DNA of 48,132 bases from Limosilactobacillus gastricus DSM 16045 (GCF_001434365.1 NZ_AZFN01000016.1:1-48132); one strand, 5' to 3'; positions 32,051 to 41,601 are shown, counted from the stretch's first letter. Numbers and translations: made by a program. Notes: a model not told the origin generated them from the letters alone.

Positions 32051-34182
32051 AATACGCTGCCTATGTCGCCCAAGTTGATGAATCTGATTGTGGTGTCGCA
32101 TGTTTAGCGATGATTCTAAAACACTATGGTAGTGATTACCCGATTGCCAAGTTACGGGATTTAGCTCGAACTAACCAGGAGGGAACGAACGCCTTAGCAC
32201 TAGTGAAGGTGGCGCAAAAATTGGGTTTAGCCACCCAAGCGGTGCAAGCGGATTTAGCGATTTTAGACGACCCAGAAATCAAATTTCCTTGGATTGCCCA
32301 TGTTGTTAAGGACGGGGTTTTTCTGCACTATTACGTTATTTTTGGTGCGGATGAAAATCAGGTATATGTGGCCGATCCAGATCCAAAAGCTGGGGTGCAT
32401 AAAATGGCGCGGGCTGATTTTGAACAAGAATGGTCAGGAGTAGCGCTTCTCTTTGAACCAAGTGCAGATTATCAAGCCCAAGCAGTCACCATGACAACTT
32501 TAAAAGATAATTTTCGTTTGCTAAAACCCTTTCGTGGAACTTTAGCGTTAACTATTTGTTGGTCGATCCTGATTTCCGTGATTAGCATTGCTGGATCATT
32601 GTATCTGCAGATGTTGATTGATGACTTAATTCCCCGTCACCGTGTGACCCTGTTGCTGATTGTCAGTCTGGGGATGATCATTGCCTACCTCATTTATGCG
32701 ATTTTGTCATACCTGCGGACGATGATTTTGATGAAAGTCAATATGAAGGTGGCTGGACGGATTAATCTCGATTATTTACGGTCGGTTCTGCACTTGCCTT
32801 TGCGCTTTTTCATGACTCGCAAGACGGGAGAGATTCTATCGCGCTTTAATGACATTAGTAAGATTATCGACGCCTTATCTAGCACAGTGGTTACCATCTT
32901 TTTGGATGCTGGAATGCTAGTACTGATTGGGCTATTTATGGCTTGGCAAAATGGCCCCTTATTTTTAACGACTTTAATTAGTGTGCCAATCTATATTGTT
33001 TTAGTAGCAATTTTTAACCGACGTTACACCAAATTAAATTATGATCAGATGGAAAGTAATGCTCGTTTGAACTCATCAATCATTGAAAGTATTCGTGGAA
33101 TTGAAACGGTTAAAGCTCTGAATATTACAGACCGTTTGGATGAACAAATTGATCAACAATTTCAAAGTTTTCTAAAGCAAAGCTATCGTTATACGCAAAC
33201 CGAAACCTTTCAGGCGGCCATCAAACTCTTTTTACAATATGGCTTAACGACCGTCATTTTATTAGTTGGGTCACTTCAGGTAATGAGAAACCAATTAGCC
33301 CTAGGTCAATTGATGGCCTTTAACATGTTGCTGGCTTTTTTCATTGAACCCTTACAAGATATTGTCAATTTGCAGGCTAAACTAAAAACAGCCCAAGTCG
33401 CAAACCAACGCTTAAACGAAGTGTTGGTAATTGAACCAGAATCGTCAGAGGGGCTAGCGTTGGGTGATGCAACCTTAAGCTTGGATGTTGACCAAGTAAG
33501 TTTTGCCTATACTTATGGGTATCCAGCATTGCGTGATGTGTCTTTGAGTATTCAACCAGGGGAGAAGTTAGCCATTGTTGGCCCGAGTGGCTCGGGGAAA
33601 TCTACCTTAGCTAAACTAATGGTGCGCTTTTTAACTCCCGATCAAGGATCCATCAAAGTTAATCAGCGTGATATCAGGTCCTTGGATCTCGCTGATTTAC
33701 GCCGCCAGGTTGGGTATGTCCCCCAACGATCCCAATTATTTTCAGGAACGATTGCGCAAAATTTACGCTTAGCTAATCCTGACTTGACCCTAGAGGAATT
33801 AAGCAGGGCTTGTCGTTTGACGCAAATCGATGCTGATATTACTAAGCTACCGCTAGGTTATGATACCTTGATTGATGAAGAATCTAATACTTTATCGGGC
33901 GGGCAAGTCCAACGCTTGGCAATTGCCCGGGCCCTCCTTAACCATCCGCAGATCCTGATTTTAGACGAATCGACGAGCTCCTTGGATCCCTTAACCGAAA
34001 ATGAGCTCCTGCAAAGCTTAATGGCTTTACCTATGACAATCGTGCTGGTTTCGCACCGGCTAAATGTGACGACACACTTTGACCGAGTGGTTGTCCTAGA
34101 CCATGGTCAGGTCGTACAAGACGGTCAACCGGAAAACCTGCAGCAGGTCGCCGGGCTGTATCAACAGTTATTAGGACAATAA
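32047..34182 (+). CDS. C39 peptidase-containing bacteriocin ABC exporter
   Basis: 711 aa. The N-terminal C39 peptidase has C15 (DESDCGVACL), H94 (FLHYYVIFG) and D110, cutting after double glycine. About six spans follow (165-450), then the ATPase with GPSGSGKST (about 512) and LSGGQVQR (about 616). It should process and export the four double-glycine peptides upstream. It overlaps the regulator gene by 4 nt. The HlyD-like accessory gene that usually follows (PlnH type) is missing; a terminator comes at once. Confidence 0.93.
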   Translation: MKYAAYVAQVDESDCGVACLAMILKHYGSDYPIAKLRDLARTNQEGTNALALVKVAQKLGLATQAVQADLAILDDPEIKFPWIAHVVKDGVFLHYYVIFGADENQVYVADPDPKAGVHKMARADFEQEWSGVALLFEPSADYQAQAVTMTTLKDNFRLLKPFRGTLALTICWSILISVISIAGSLYLQMLIDDLIPRHRVTLLLIVSLGMIIAYLIYAILSYLRTMILMKVNMKVAGRINLDYLRSVLHLPLRFFMTRKTGEILSRFNDISKIIDALSSTVVTIFLDAGMLVLIGLFMAWQNGPLFLTTLISVPIYIVLVAIFNRRYTKLNYDQMESNARLNSSIIESIRGIETVKALNITDRLDEQIDQQFQSFLKQSYRYTQTETFQAAIKLFLQYGLTTVILLVGSLQVMRNQLALGQLMAFNMLLAFFIEPLQDIVNLQAKLKTAQVANQRLNEVLVIEPESSEGLALGDATLSLDVDQVSFAYTYGYPALRDVSLSIQPGEKLAIVGPSGSGKSTLAKLMVRFLTPDQGSIKVNQRDIRSLDLADLRRQVGYVPQRSQLFSGTIAQNLRLANPDLTLEELSRACRLTQIDADITKLPLGYDTLIDEESNTLSGGQVQRLAIARALLNHPQILILDESTSSLDPLTENELLQSLMALPMTIVLVSHRLNVTTHFDRVVVLDHGQVVQDGQPENLQQVAGLYQQLLGQ

Positions 34183-34232
34183 ATGAAGCTGAGCAAGCAA
34201 TCCTAGTTAGGGTTGCTTGCTCAGCTTCATTT
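34181..34232. terminator. Bidirectional terminator, 20-bp perfect stem
   Basis: AAATGAAGCTGAGCAAGCAA pairs perfectly with 34213-34232 around a 12-nt loop, between the exporter and the convergent amidase gene; the exporter stop codon overlaps it. Confidence 0.92.
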
Positions 34233-35708
34233 TTAATCTGCTAACATTTTAAATTGATGATGGTCTTCAAATAGTTTTGCTATCTGTAGTAACAATTCCT
34301 CTTGACCTTTAGCGGCCGTCAATTGAATTCCGATAGGGAGCCCAGTTTTTGTTAAATGGGTCGGCAAGCTAATAGCTGGCTCACCTGTTAAGTTAGCTTG
34401 TTGAGTAAATGGTGAATGGGTTAGTGAGGGGAGCCATTGATCATAAATCAGCTCTCGTTGCGCTTGGGGAGCAAGCTCATCAATCTGGTTCATTAGGGCC
34501 AGGTTCTCATTTGAAACTAATTGCTCGTTTAAAGAAATAGCAACTGTTGCCGTCGTCGGACATAAAACCAAAGGATAGCTTTCGTGTAATTGAGCCCATT
34601 GAGCAGCTGCTTGGTCCCAAGTGGACAGAGCATCGATATAATCAACTGCTGAAATCTGCTTGCCGGTTTGATAAAGAGCCCAAGTTAGTAATTCCATATC
34701 ATCTCGGGTGACAGAACGGCCAATCGCTGCTTCGATTTCCTGGAACATATGGGCGGTTTCACCGGCATTCATGGTGTAGTAGCTTCGAATTAAGGCATCA
34801 CCATTAGTTGGCCAGTTAATTTCTTCAACGGTCCAACCCGCCTGGCGCAAGAAGTCGACGGCTGCTAAGACGGCCTGCTCGGCTTCAGAATCAACTGGGG
34901 TACCAACGGGGGATTGGGTAAGGTAACCAATTTTAAGTTGCCGATCGGGTTGATTAAGCCGTTGAACTAAACCGGCTTTGATTAAAGGAACTTGGAAAAC
35001 CGCCGCCGCTTGTAGAGCTTGCATGCTTTCTAAAAAGAGGGCCGTATCCGTAACGGAGCGTGTCAAAGCAAAGTTAATGGAAGCCCCTTGCCACGATCGC
35101 CAATCACTAGGTCCCATCGGCATCCGCCCGCGGGTCGGCTTAAGACCAATTAATCCGGACCAAGAAGCCGGAATCCGAATAGAACCTCCACCATCACTGG
35201 CGCTTGCGATTGGGACCATGCCGCTAGCTAAGGCACTGGCCGCCCCACCAGATGAGCCACCAGGGGAGTATGCAGTATTAAAAGGATTTTTAGCATCACC
35301 ATACATTTGCGAATCGGTCACGTTCTTGAAACCAAATTCGGGAAAATTAGTTTGGCCGATGATAATAAAACCGGCGGCTTGTAATCGGCGCGTGTAGTTA
35401 CTGGTGATGGTGGCGCGATAATCTTGAAAGAGTCGATTAGCATTTGTTGACGGTTCACCTGCGAGACTTTGCCCGAGTCCCTTGAGCAGGATGGGCACGC
35501 CTAAAAAGGGCTGACCAGTATCTTTGAGTTGGGCAGCTTCACCCAGCGCCTGCTGATGACGAGTGGTAATGACGGCATTGAGATCAGGATTAAGGCGGTC
35601 GATTTGTTGATAGGCCGTATTAACTAGGTCAGTAGCCGACACTTCATGATCCCGCACCAGTTGTGCGAGCCGATAGGCCGGTTGACGCATCAAATTTTGA
35701 GAAGACAT
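34233..35708 (-). CDS. Amidase signature family hydrolase
   Basis: 491 aa. The catalytic triad elements are K76 (VPILLKGLG), the cis-Ser in SPGGSSGGAASAL (about 152-153) and the nucleophile S176 (SDGGGSIRIPAS). This is the amidase signature family, which hydrolyses carboxylic amides; it is not in a GatCAB operon, so a tRNA amidotransferase role is unlikely. AGGAGGTC precedes the ATG. The substrate is unknown. Confidence 0.88.
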   Translation of the reverse strand: MSSQNLMRQPAYRLAQLVRDHEVSATDLVNTAYQQIDRLNPDLNAVITTRHQQALGEAAQLKDTGQPFLGVPILLKGLGQSLAGEPSTNANRLFQDYRATITSNYTRRLQAAGFIIIGQTNFPEFGFKNVTDSQMYGDAKNPFNTAYSPGGSSGGAASALASGMVPIASASDGGGSIRIPASWSGLIGLKPTRGRMPMGPSDWRSWQGASINFALTRSVTDTALFLESMQALQAAAVFQVPLIKAGLVQRLNQPDRQLKIGYLTQSPVGTPVDSEAEQAVLAAVDFLRQAGWTVEEINWPTNGDALIRSYYTMNAGETAHMFQEIEAAIGRSVTRDDMELLTWALYQTGKQISAVDYIDALSTWDQAAAQWAQLHESYPLVLCPTTATVAISLNEQLVSNENLALMNQIDELAPQAQRELIYDQWLPSLTHSPFTQQANLTGEPAISLPTHLTKTGLPIGIQLTAAKGQEELLLQIAKLFEDHHQFKMLAD

Positions 35709-35794
35709 TGTTGACCTCCTAGTTTTTCTTCATTCTAGACTATTGTGGTATCGCTTTCAATGACTTATAATCAAGGGGACTTGAGGGGGTGATG

Positions 35795-36481
35795 ATGATC
35801 ACTGGATTCGTGGTGGGGTCCTTAACTGGGCTAATTGATTTGCATCTGGCCATTTCTTCGATCCCGACAATTCTTTCCGGATTGCCGATGTCCTTGTTTT
35901 TATTAGTAACTTGTTTTATTTTAGCTAATATTCTGGGCTTTTTGCTGGTGTTAATCCGACAAAGTCACTGGGCGATCCTGCGCTGGATAGCTCGCTTTTA
36001 CATTTCCTTTTTTCGGGGCGTACCGATGTTAGTAATTCTGTTTATTACTTATTTTGGTTTTAATATGGATGCCATACCTGCCGCGGTTCTTTCCTTTACG
36101 ATTGCACCGGCGGCCTTTATCTCTGAGTATTATCGGTCAGCCTTGTTGGGTGTTGATCTTGGTCAATATGAGGCTGCCCGATCTTTAGGGATGAATCGTT
36201 ACGTAGTCTTACGGTATGTCATCTTACCGCAAGCTTTACGAATTGCCCTACCATCACTCGGTAACGTGATGGTCGATATGTTTAAAGGGACCTCTTTAGC
36301 GGCCATGATCACCGTTTCGGAAATGTTTATGGATGCCAAAATTGTGGCGGGAGCTAATCAGGACTATATGTCGATTTATATCACCCTAGCAGTCATCTAT
36401 TGGTTGTTGTGTTGTTTGTTATCTTGGGGACAAAGCTGGTTAGAAGGCCGGCTAGATTTTGTTGCTAAAGCGGAGGAATAA
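35795..36481 (+). CDS. Amino acid ABC transporter permease
   Basis: 228 aa from the ATG at 35795; GTG and ATG just upstream are alternatives, with GAGGGGG as the ribosome-binding site. About five spans. The EAA loop EAARSLGMNRYVVLRYVILPQALR (about 127-150) and FFRGVPMLVILFI mark the His/Glu/Gln/Cys permease family. It is followed after 2 nt by a substrate-binding lipoprotein. No ATPase gene is in the pair, so it must borrow one from elsewhere. Confidence 0.9.
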   Translation: MITGFVVGSLTGLIDLHLAISSIPTILSGLPMSLFLLVTCFILANILGFLLVLIRQSHWAILRWIARFYISFFRGVPMLVILFITYFGFNMDAIPAAVLSFTIAPAAFISEYYRSALLGVDLGQYEAARSLGMNRYVVLRYVILPQALRIALPSLGNVMVDMFKGTSLAAMITVSEMFMDAKIVAGANQDYMSIYITLAVIYWLLCCLLSWGQSWLEGRLDFVAKAEE

Positions 36482-36483
36482 TT

Positions 36484-37341
36484 ATGCATAAATGGTGGAA
36501 AATCATTACGGGAGTTTTAGTGTTAGGTTTAGTGGTTGGTGGTTTAACGGCTTGTGGCAAAAAGTCGGCCGCTAGTAAAAATACTTTGGTTGTCGCGACC
36601 TCAGGGACTTTATATCCAACCTCTTATCACGACTCTAAAACCAAAAAATTAACGGGTTATGATGTCGAAGTCGTGCGGGCCATCGCCAAAAAATTACACA
36701 AAAAGGTGGTCTTTAAGGAATACAGTGTTGATGGCATGTTAACGGCGGTCAAGACGGGTAAAGCTGATATGGCAGTGGATGATTTTGCTATTTCACCAAC
36801 GCGGAAGAAGAAATTTGCCATGTCGATTGCTTTCAAGCACTCTTTCAATAGTATTATCGTGCGGTCATCTGACAACTCCGGAATTAATAGTTGGGCGGAT
36901 TTAAAGGATAAGAAGGCCGGTGGCGAAGCCGGGACGAATTACCAACGCCTGGCCCAACAACTAGGGGCCAAATTAGTTAATTATGATAACGTATCCAATG
37001 ATGTTTACCTGCGAGACCTGCAAGACGGGAAGACCGATTTCATCATGAATGATTATTATTTACAAAAGTTAGCGCTGGCGGCCAACCCGAATAGTGGCTT
37101 GAAGATCATGCCGAACATGTACTTTACGACGAATGAAGACGGGAGCGGGGAAGGAATCATCATGAGTAAGGATGATCCTAAACTGACAAAAGAAGTTAAT
37201 TCAGCGCTAAAAACCTTACTAAAAGATGGCACGATTAAAAAATTAGCCATGAAGTTCTATGGAGCGGATGTTACAAAGCAACCGAGTGAACATATCAGTA
37301 AGCATTTTACAATCTCCAGTAAATATACCGGACGAAATTAA
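36484..37341 (+). CDS. Amino acid ABC transporter substrate-binding lipoprotein
   Basis: 285 aa. Signal peptide with lipobox LTAC, lipidated at C24. The mature part is a family 3 solute-binding protein: TLYPTSYHDSKTKKLTGYDVEVVRAIAKKL and KTGKADMAVDDFAISPTRKKKFAMSI. It likely binds a polar amino acid or cystine outside the membrane and passes it to the permease 2 nt upstream. GCGGAGGAA precedes the ATG. Confidence 0.9.
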   Translation: MHKWWKIITGVLVLGLVVGGLTACGKKSAASKNTLVVATSGTLYPTSYHDSKTKKLTGYDVEVVRAIAKKLHKKVVFKEYSVDGMLTAVKTGKADMAVDDFAISPTRKKKFAMSIAFKHSFNSIIVRSSDNSGINSWADLKDKKAGGEAGTNYQRLAQQLGAKLVNYDNVSNDVYLRDLQDGKTDFIMNDYYLQKLALAANPNSGLKIMPNMYFTTNEDGSGEGIIMSKDDPKLTKEVNSALKTLLKDGTIKKLAMKFYGADVTKQPSEHISKHFTISSKYTGRN

Positions 37342-37357
37342 ATATTTGTGAAAATTG

Positions 37358-37400
37358 AAAAGCTGATCAGAAACATCAATTAGTTTCTGACCAGCTTTTT
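37358..37400. terminator. Bidirectional terminator
   Basis: AAAGCTGATCAGAAAC pairs with GTTTCTGACCAGCTTT (one mismatch) around an 8-nt loop, then TTTT; it lies between convergent genes. Confidence 0.9.
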
Positions 37401-37403
37401 TGC

Positions 37404-38213
37404 TTATCCTAAATAATCGGCTAAGCTTTGCAAGACCCCATTGTGATTGTTATCAGTTTTAGTTTGGTAGTTAGCAACAGCTTTGACATTGGCATTACCG
37501 TTTTGCATGGCATAACTATACTTAGCTAACTTCAACATGCCTAAATCGTTATCCCCATCACCAAAAGCGGCGAGTTGATCTGAACTTAACTGCCATTGGT
37601 CGAGAAGGTGGTTTAAAGCCCAAGCCTTATCAATACCAGGGACCGTAATGTCAACGGAGCCATTACCACTGGGCGTGATGCTGACCTGGTCGCCAAAGCG
37701 CTGAATTAAATCGTTGATCCGGGTTTCGGTTTGTTCGTCGATCAAAAATGACATTTGATAATAACGATCCTCAGGAAGGTGGTCATAATCGTCAATGACT
37801 TGGTACTTCGGGAAGTAAAATTTCATTCGTTCCAGATTAGCTGGTGACTCTTGGGCGGGGAGGTAACCGTATTTCGTCCCCGCCAAGCTCGGATAACAAT
37901 GAAGATCATTCACTAGATATGCAATCACTGCTTGAGCAATGACTGGATCAAGGGTTTGACTAATTAATAAATCACCGGCTTGATTAACGACGTGGGCCCC
38001 ATTTTCGGATAAAAAGGTGAGCTCCGCTTGTTCTTCCGGCGTGAAATAGTTCAAGAGGCATTCTAAAGAATTACCACTAGCAACGATTAGTTGGACATCC
38101 TGGGCGCGAAGCTGACTAGCAACCTCATTGAATAATTGGTGATCAAAAGTCTTGTCGTCAGTTAAAAAGGTCCCGTCCATGTCAAAAGCGACAGCAGCAA
38201 ATGGTAAAGTCAT
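37404..38213 (-). CDS. Cof-type HAD-IIB phosphatase
   Basis: 269 aa from the ATG at 38213 with AAAGGAG upstream. HAD motifs: FDMDGTFLTDD (motif I, both Asp), VASGNS (motif II), and AFGDGDNDLGMLKLA (motif IV). The type IIB cap lies between. These enzymes dephosphorylate sugar phosphates, pyridoxal phosphate or similar small molecules; the substrate cannot be told. Confidence 0.92.
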   Translation of the reverse strand: MTLPFAAVAFDMDGTFLTDDKTFDHQLFNEVASQLRAQDVQLIVASGNSLECLLNYFTPEEQAELTFLSENGAHVVNQAGDLLISQTLDPVIAQAVIAYLVNDLHCYPSLAGTKYGYLPAQESPANLERMKFYFPKYQVIDDYDHLPEDRYYQMSFLIDEQTETRINDLIQRFGDQVSITPSGNGSVDITVPGIDKAWALNHLLDQWQLSSDQLAAFGDGDNDLGMLKLAKYSYAMQNGNANVKAVANYQTKTDNNHNGVLQSLADYLG

Positions 38214-38293
38214 ATGAACTCCTTTCAATTATCCGCGATAAATACTCTTATATTTTAGGAAATCCGGACTGGAATTTCAAACCGACAAATCGA

Positions 38294-38323
38294 GTGACAC
38301 GATGTCATTTGTTAGAGTATAAT
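38294..38323 (+). promoter_or_regulatory. Promoter with TGACAC-type operator, cytochrome-b5-like gene
   Basis: GTGACA (38294), 18 bp, TATAAT (38318-38323). TGACACGATGTCA (38295-38307) overlaps the -35 and differs by one base from the two TGACACGGTGTCA palindromes at 44312 and 44352, also over a promoter. One regulator probably controls both. Confidence 0.65.
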
Positions 38324-38350
38324 TTAGGTACACTAAGGAGGTCGATACCA

Positions 38351-38596
38351 ATGACGGAAAAAACATTTACTTTGGCTCAATTAGCTCAATATGATGGGCA
38401 AGATGGTCATCAACCATACTTCGCTTATGAAGGAACCGTTTATGATGCTTCAGGAATTCCTAACTGGCAACCGAACCAAAACCATGGTTTGTTAACTGGT
38501 AAAGATATTACCGAGGAATTTAACCGGTCGCCACACGGGGCTGAAATGTTTGAAAAGATGCATTTGCCAGTGGTTGGTAAATTAGTTGAGGAATAA
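38351..38596 (+). CDS. Cytochrome b5-like heme/steroid-binding domain protein
   Basis: 81 aa from the ATG at 38351 with AAGGAGG upstream; a longer upstream frame lacks support. FTLAQLAQYDGQDGHQPYFAYEGTVYDASGIPNW and HGLLTGKDITEEFNRSPHG match the small stand-alone cytochrome b5-like proteins of Firmicutes. Ligand and role unknown; the classic HPGG heme motif is altered here. Confidence 0.85.
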   Translation: MTEKTFTLAQLAQYDGQDGHQPYFAYEGTVYDASGIPNWQPNQNHGLLTGKDITEEFNRSPHGAEMFEKMHLPVVGKLVEE

Positions 38597-38608
38597 GAAT
38601 AGAGAAAG

Positions 38609-38692
38609 TTGGGAAAAAAGCAATGAGGTGTCCCATAGGTTAGACTTGTGGGGCGCGCCTTTTGACCGTAATTATGAGTGTGATCAAAAAAT
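38609..38692 (+). repeat. Dispersed intergenic element, copy B
   Basis: Non-coding stretch related to 6417-6596. The best core is 38657-38688 (GCCTTTTGACCGTAATTA...), 28/32 identical to 6513-6544. It is about 60 nt shorter between the GGGAAAAAAGCA start and the core. It lies directly before a terminator, as in copy A. Confidence 0.5.
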
Positions 38693-38735
38693 GAGGGTGA
38701 AAGAAACAGCTCAGTTTCTTTCACCCTCTATTTTT
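38693..38735. terminator. Bidirectional terminator
   Basis: GAGGGTGAAAGAAAC pairs perfectly with GTTTCTTTCACCCTC around AGCTCA, followed by TATTTTT; it lies between the b5-like gene and convergent pckA. Confidence 0.9.
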
Positions 38736-38744
38736 AACTCGTTT

Positions 38745-40388
38745 CTAAAATTGATCAATTAAGTGTTGCAGAAGTTGGTTAGCTTCTTCAGGGAGCGCGT
38801 TAGTCGTGTGGGTTTCTTTATAACGTTCAACCCAGGCTAGCCGCGTCTTTAAACGTTCTTTAACCGTGTTGCGATATTCATCATTATTAAAATCTGGTAG
38901 GTAGCCTTCATATGGCATATAGCTCATTTCAGTCGCTGGCCCAAATGGTTGCCAGGTGTCTTGACCCGTGGCGATCTTTTCTAAGATGTCCAGGGTGGTG
39001 TGCTTATCAATGTCTTGACCGTAAAAGTCACCGGTATTGATGATGTAGCAATCAACTTGTTGCTTTTCAAAGAGCTCCTTAAAGTCGGCATAATCGTCTT
39101 TCAGTGGATAGGCCCGGAATGGGTTAGCAAAGGGTTCAATAACTAAGGCATTGCGATCGGCATTCAGGACGTTTTCAGCGGTAGACCGTTTCGTGGCCAG
39201 AGTAGCCCCAAAGGTAGCGGCCGCAATAGGATCCGTTAATTTAACCACTGGTGGCAAACTGTTATCCTTCATGATCCAGAAAATAGAGGTGATGGGGGCA
39301 GTTTCCTTATCAACTCGGTTGACAGAGGCATAGCGCGACTTAATGGTCCGACCGTTTCCGTTACGGAGATCTTCGGTAACAAGGGTCTTTTCACCTTTTT
39401 CATTTAAGGTGACCCCACAGTTCATGACCGTGGTGAAGAATTGGGTTTCGCGAGTTCCTGGTAAGTAGTCATTGGTTTTATCAAAATAACTGGGCTCCAG
39501 CGCAATGGAAGTTCCATTCTCGCGACTAATGATAAAGGCATCATCATGTAAGACGGTAATGTCAAATTTGCCATCATGTTTGTTGTGGGTCAGGGTTGAT
39601 TTACCAGAACCAGATAAGCCGTAAAAGGCAAAGACTGCATCATCACGATCGGTAAAGTGGAATGATTTTTCGCCACCGTGACTAGCCGTGTATCCATGAC
39701 GATGGGCAATCGCCCAAGTGAGAGTTAAGGTCCCCTTCTTTAATTCCCCAAAGTAGCGTAGACCCAGGACCGCGATGGCATTGTGTTCGGCATCAACCAC
39801 GACGAGCCCATTAGGATATTCGTCACTGTGCCAATCAGGATTGGCATAGATATAGATATCCCCTTCGTCGTATTGCTTTGATTTCGCATAGCGCGCTTGG
39901 TATTCGTTATTCAGCCATTGGAAATTAAGCATATAGGACAAGAGGTTAATCTCATATCCTTTAGCAATGGCTAAGTGAGCCTTAACCATAAAATCTTCGT
40001 CCAAACCAACGACTACATCAGTGGCATAGAAAGTTTGGTCTCGACCATCAAAAATCGCTTCGCGGAGGACCTTATCTAATTTTTCCACATCTTCAGTGGG
40101 GTTGTCAGTGTGGTGGCGCGCCGCCGCTGTTCGCCCAACAATATCACCATGGTTGTCGACGATGACTTTTGCATTAGCGGGTAAGCCCAATTCTTCAGTA
40201 TGAATAATGGGCTGGTCAGTCACAATGGTATTGGGATTGTTAAGGGCTAATTCATAAGCTTCGGCGGGCGTATCAATCCGTTGGACATTATTTTGATAAA
40301 AGGCAGATTCAATCGTGGTACGCGTACGTGAAAAAATATGATTGGCCTGATTAATGGCTTTAGTCTCAAATGATTGTTTAGTACTCAT
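38745..40388 (-). CDS. pckA: Phosphoenolpyruvate carboxykinase (ATP)
   Basis: 547 aa, normal for ATP-type PEPCK. YGLSGSGKSTLTHNKHD is the kinase P-loop; LHDDAFIISRENGTSIALEPSYFDKT and FWIMKDNSLPPVVKLTDP fit the metal and substrate regions. It converts oxaloacetate and ATP to PEP and CO2, or runs in reverse to make ATP in fermenters. AGGAGGG precedes the ATG. A cre-like palindrome lies 31 nt upstream of the start, suggesting CcpA repression by glucose. Confidence 0.95.
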   Translation of the reverse strand: MSTKQSFETKAINQANHIFSRTRTTIESAFYQNNVQRIDTPAEAYELALNNPNTIVTDQPIIHTEELGLPANAKVIVDNHGDIVGRTAAARHHTDNPTEDVEKLDKVLREAIFDGRDQTFYATDVVVGLDEDFMVKAHLAIAKGYEINLLSYMLNFQWLNNEYQARYAKSKQYDEGDIYIYANPDWHSDEYPNGLVVVDAEHNAIAVLGLRYFGELKKGTLTLTWAIAHRHGYTASHGGEKSFHFTDRDDAVFAFYGLSGSGKSTLTHNKHDGKFDITVLHDDAFIISRENGTSIALEPSYFDKTNDYLPGTRETQFFTTVMNCGVTLNEKGEKTLVTEDLRNGNGRTIKSRYASVNRVDKETAPITSIFWIMKDNSLPPVVKLTDPIAAATFGATLATKRSTAENVLNADRNALVIEPFANPFRAYPLKDDYADFKELFEKQQVDCYIINTGDFYGQDIDKHTTLDILEKIATGQDTWQPFGPATEMSYMPYEGYLPDFNNDEYRNTVKERLKTRLAWVERYKETHTTNALPEEANQLLQHLIDQF

Positions 40389-40418
40389 GTGTTTTACCCT
40401 CCTGTTTGGTTAGTTTTA

Positions 40419-40439
40419 TTGTAATGGTAGCGGTTACAA
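40419..40439. promoter_or_regulatory. cre-like CcpA site of pckA
   Basis: TTGTAATGGTAGCGGTTACA continues as a symmetric element with arms TTGTAA and TTACAA (9-bp centre). TGGTAGCGGTTACA (40425-40438) matches the cre consensus apart from two positions. Placed upstream of a gluconeogenic gene, catabolite control is likely. Confidence 0.6.
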
Positions 40440-40553
40440 GGTTCAACTATAATTGTGAAATTATTTGCAAAAACCAAGCGCCTATTGTTGTTGGGGCCGG
40501 AAAAGAGTATGATCAAGAATGTTTACATATATTCGAACGAAGAGGAGTAATTC

Positions 40554-41585
40554 ATGGAACGTTTTCGAAATAATCTATTGGGAATCGTGGTTTGTTTAAT
40601 TATTGCCATCCCGGCTTGGCTCCTAGGGAAGGTTTTTCCAGTCATTGGGGGGCCAGTGATCGGGATTATTGCTGGGATGATCATCACCCTTTTTTGGACC
40701 AATAAAGGTTATGCGGCTGCTGGGATTGGCTGGACCTCTAAGGTGATCTTACAAACGGCGGTTATCCTATTGGGATTTGGAATGGACTTTGGGGTGATCA
40801 TCCAAACTGGAGGGCAATCACTGCCCATTATTGTTTGTACGATTGGGATCGCTTTAATTATTGCGTGGGCGCTGCATAAATGGTTGCAGATTCCTAGTAA
40901 AATTGCGACCCTCGTGGGGGTCGGCTCGTCAATTTGTGGTGGCTCGGCCATCGCAGCGACCGCTCCAGTGATTGATGCCGATGATGATGAAGTCGCCCAA
41001 GCAATTTCAGTAATTTTCTTCTTTAATGTTATTGCGGCAGTTCTATTTCCGGTGCTTGGGCATCTTCTAGGGTTTGCAACGAATAGTGGGAATGCCTTTG
41101 GAATTTTTGCCGGGACGGCGATCAATGATACTTCATCGGTGACCGCGGCGGCATCCACTTGGGATAGTATGTGGAATTTAGGAAGTCAAACTTTGGATAA
41201 GGCCGTGACGGTAAAGTTAACCCGAACCCTAGCGATCATTCCCATCACCTTAGTTTTAGCTTTGATGAATACTAAGCAAGCTGACGGGGAAGCGAAGAAT
41301 CACTTTAGCTTAAAACGAGCTTTTCCGATGTTTATTTTGTACTTTATTTTAGCCGCGATCTTCACCACCATTTGTGTTCATTTAGGCGTTGCCGCCACGG
41401 CTTTTAATCCGCTTAAAGAATTAGCTAAATTTATGATTGTTTTGGCCATGACGGCGGTCGGTTTGAATAGTAATGTCGTTAAATTAATCAAAACCGGTGG
41501 TAAGCCCCTGTTCTTAGGGGCTACTTGCTGGGTAGGGATTACACTAGTCAGTTTGCTCATGCAACGCGTCATGGGGATTTGGTAG
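40554..41585 (+). CDS. yeiH: YeiH family putative sulfate exporter
   Basis: 343 aa, about ten spans. GFGMDFGVIIQTG, VGVGSSICGGSAIAATAPVIDADDDEVAQAIS and GTAINDTSSVTAAAS are the conserved YeiH/UPF0324 motifs. The true substrate is uncertain. AAGAGGAG precedes the ATG. It is followed by an antiporter and glycerate kinase, all on the same strand. Confidence 0.9.
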   Translation: MERFRNNLLGIVVCLIIAIPAWLLGKVFPVIGGPVIGIIAGMIITLFWTNKGYAAAGIGWTSKVILQTAVILLGFGMDFGVIIQTGGQSLPIIVCTIGIALIIAWALHKWLQIPSKIATLVGVGSSICGGSAIAATAPVIDADDDEVAQAISVIFFFNVIAAVLFPVLGHLLGFATNSGNAFGIFAGTAINDTSSVTAAASTWDSMWNLGSQTLDKAVTVKLTRTLAIIPITLVLALMNTKQADGEAKNHFSLKRAFPMFILYFILAAIFTTICVHLGVAATAFNPLKELAKFMIVLAMTAVGLNSNVVKLIKTGGKPLFLGATCWVGITLVSLLMQRVMGIW

Positions 41586-41601
41586 AAAAGAGATCATTCA
41601 A

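Noticed and set aside
34978-35397. 139-codon plus-strand frame
   Set aside because: Antisense shadow of the amidase gene, without ribosome-binding site or family features.
40709-41158. 149-codon minus-strand frame
   Set aside because: Antisense shadow of yeiH with low-complexity content.
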